In this document: positions 63,139-64,000 of the stretch, piece by piece | How positions within the stretch are numbered: the first letter of the stretch is position 1 | Layout of the letters: every line of letters starts with the position of its first letter | From: Sorghum bicolor | Lineage: Eukaryota > Streptophyta > Magnoliopsida > Poales > Poaceae | Reading direction: 5' to 3' | DNA: 64,000 nt | Assembly (NCBI RefSeq): GCF_000003195.3 | Contig: NC_012877.2 | Coordinates: 25,953,591-26,017,590 of the forward strand | Notes under the pieces: generated by a model | What the model was told of the DNA's origin: nothing | What the model saw: only the letters and a program-made list of their open reading frames with translations | The model's database searches: none | Made by a program: the position numbers and the translations under genes

Positions 63139-63843
63139 ATGGCTCGTCAGAAGCAGACCCCGCGTAAGCGGACTGGTCCAAAAGGAGTTCCCCGACATCA
63201 GCTAGCTCCACGCAGTGATCAAGCCAGTAGTAGCCGTTCACCGCCTCAACAGGAGGTGGACAGGTTGTCCGCCGAGTTGACTGAGGTGATGAGAGAGAGA
63301 ATGTACAATGTTATGGAGATTGACAAACTTAAAGCTCAACTGGCCAAAGAAAAACGAGCTACAGAAAATTGTGAAGCTATGTTGTCCCGGATGGTGGAGG
63401 AGCGGAATGCAGCCATTGCCCGAGAGGAAGAAGCTAGGAGCACCCATAGGCATGAGCTAACTAGGATGAACGCAAAGTTGGGCAAGGCAAAGTATCTTAA
63501 GGATTTGTATGTGAAGATGGCGGCCACGGTCACCGCACAACGGGATGTCGCGTGGCAACGAGAGGACCAGCTCCAGCTGGAGAAACTGGAGCTGGCACAT
63601 CACTTAGATACAGTCAATGATCTGGCTATGCAATATCGTGATATTGCGTTTGATCTGTATCATCAACTCCACCCACCTCCCGGCGAAGGAGAAATGGATA
63701 CGGATGGCGAGCTGGCAGACGATGGAGAACCCGACCCAGGCCTCAGTGATGAAGAGGAGTCCGACCCCGATGACCACAACCCAGGGGGTGATCAAGATGA
63801 TGGCAATGACGACCCGGGCTACAGCTCTGGCCACACCGATTAG
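63139..63843 (+). CDS. Extra ORF of element B (histone H3 tail-like, coiled coil, acidic)
   Basis: 234 residues, the same protein as at 14218. Two nucleotide differences were seen, both silent: the Lys codon matching H3 K14 is AAA here and AAG in element A, and a Leu codon is CTA instead of TTA. The H3-like N-terminus, the coiled coil and the acidic end are unchanged. The same acceptor-like 'ctctacag' precedes the ATG. That a second, separate insertion keeps the ORF intact shows it is a regular part of this family and not a private accident of element A. Confidence 0.88.
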   Translation: MARQKQTPRKRTGPKGVPRHQLAPRSDQASSSRSPPQQEVDRLSAELTEVMRERMYNVMEIDKLKAQLAKEKRATENCEAMLSRMVEERNAAIAREEEARSTHRHELTRMNAKLGKAKYLKDLYVKMAATVTAQRDVAWQREDQLQLEKLELAHHLDTVNDLAMQYRDIAFDLYHQLHPPPGEGEMDTDGELADDGEPDPGLSDEEESDPDDHNPGGDQDDGNDDPGYSSGHTD

Positions 63844-64000
63844 TTCGGTGAAACCGAGGGCAACGTCGTTGTAGGGGTCTCAGCTTGCCGTAGTGGGGTT
63901 CGGGTTTGTAATATAAGTTCTCTTTTGGTTTGAAAAGTTGTACTTGTTTACTCTTGATGTGTCGAACTAATGTTTAATAAGTGAATGTAAGATATGTTCT
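63844..64000 (+). other. Spacer after extra ORF, element B
   Basis: Matches 14923-15079 of element A. The gag start would fall just past the end of the window. Confidence 0.85.

Larger units (their letters stand above)
58655..64000 (+). mobile_element. Element B: second copy of the element A family (runs off the window)
   Basis: Complete 5' LTR, intact primer site, extra ORF, then the start of the spacer before gag. It entered a second-family LTR; the left flank is 'ccgtga', and the right flank is not visible, so the duplication cannot be confirmed. The B LTR is near-identical to the A LTRs except in three short patches. Confidence 0.93.

Overview
This window is plant nuclear DNA with no ordinary host gene in it. 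It is a grass centromeric or pericentromeric stretch: a satellite array split into blocks by LTR retrotransposons. The satellite has a 137-bp monomer arranged as a 274-bp A/B dimer. From memory this matches the CEN38-type centromeric satellite of Sorghum, Saccharum and Miscanthus, which suggests the Andropogoneae. The exact species cannot be told from the sequence. Four runs of N mark assembly gaps, and sequence beside two of them is visibly corrupted.

Layout. 1-9739 is satellite block 1. 9740-24079 is element A, a young Ty3/Gypsy chromovirus (Tekay-like) with 4.1-kb LTRs, an extra ORF before gag, a gag-pol reading frame broken by one stop and two gaps, and a chromodomain. 24080-24746 is satellite block 2. 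24747-42542 is a Copia Sirevirus that keeps a damaged gag but shows no pol; its 5' LTR is split by a minus-strand, non-autonomous Tat/Athila-like Gypsy element (26898-34546). 42543-46404 is satellite block 3. 46405-51699 is a minus-strand solo LTR of a second Tekay-like family. 51700-57362 is satellite block 4. 57363-58654 is a fragment of that second LTR family, cut by element B (58655 to beyond 64000), a second copy of the element A family. Target-site duplications fit at every insertion where both ends are visible, and the satellite reads through cleanly when the insertions are removed.

The most notable finding is the extra ORF of the element A/B family (14218-14922 and 63139-63843). Its first 22 residues closely resemble the N-terminal tail of histone H3. 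A long coiled coil and a very acidic C-terminus follow. The two copies differ only at two synonymous positions. The same element encodes a chromodomain at the end of its integrase, so a histone-mimic role in chromatin targeting or evasion of silencing is a testable idea. Other findings are patchy divergence in the LTR of element B, multi-kilobase higher-order satellite repeats, a hairpin conserved between the two Tekay-like LTR families, and two degenerate protease remnants in the nested Gypsy element.
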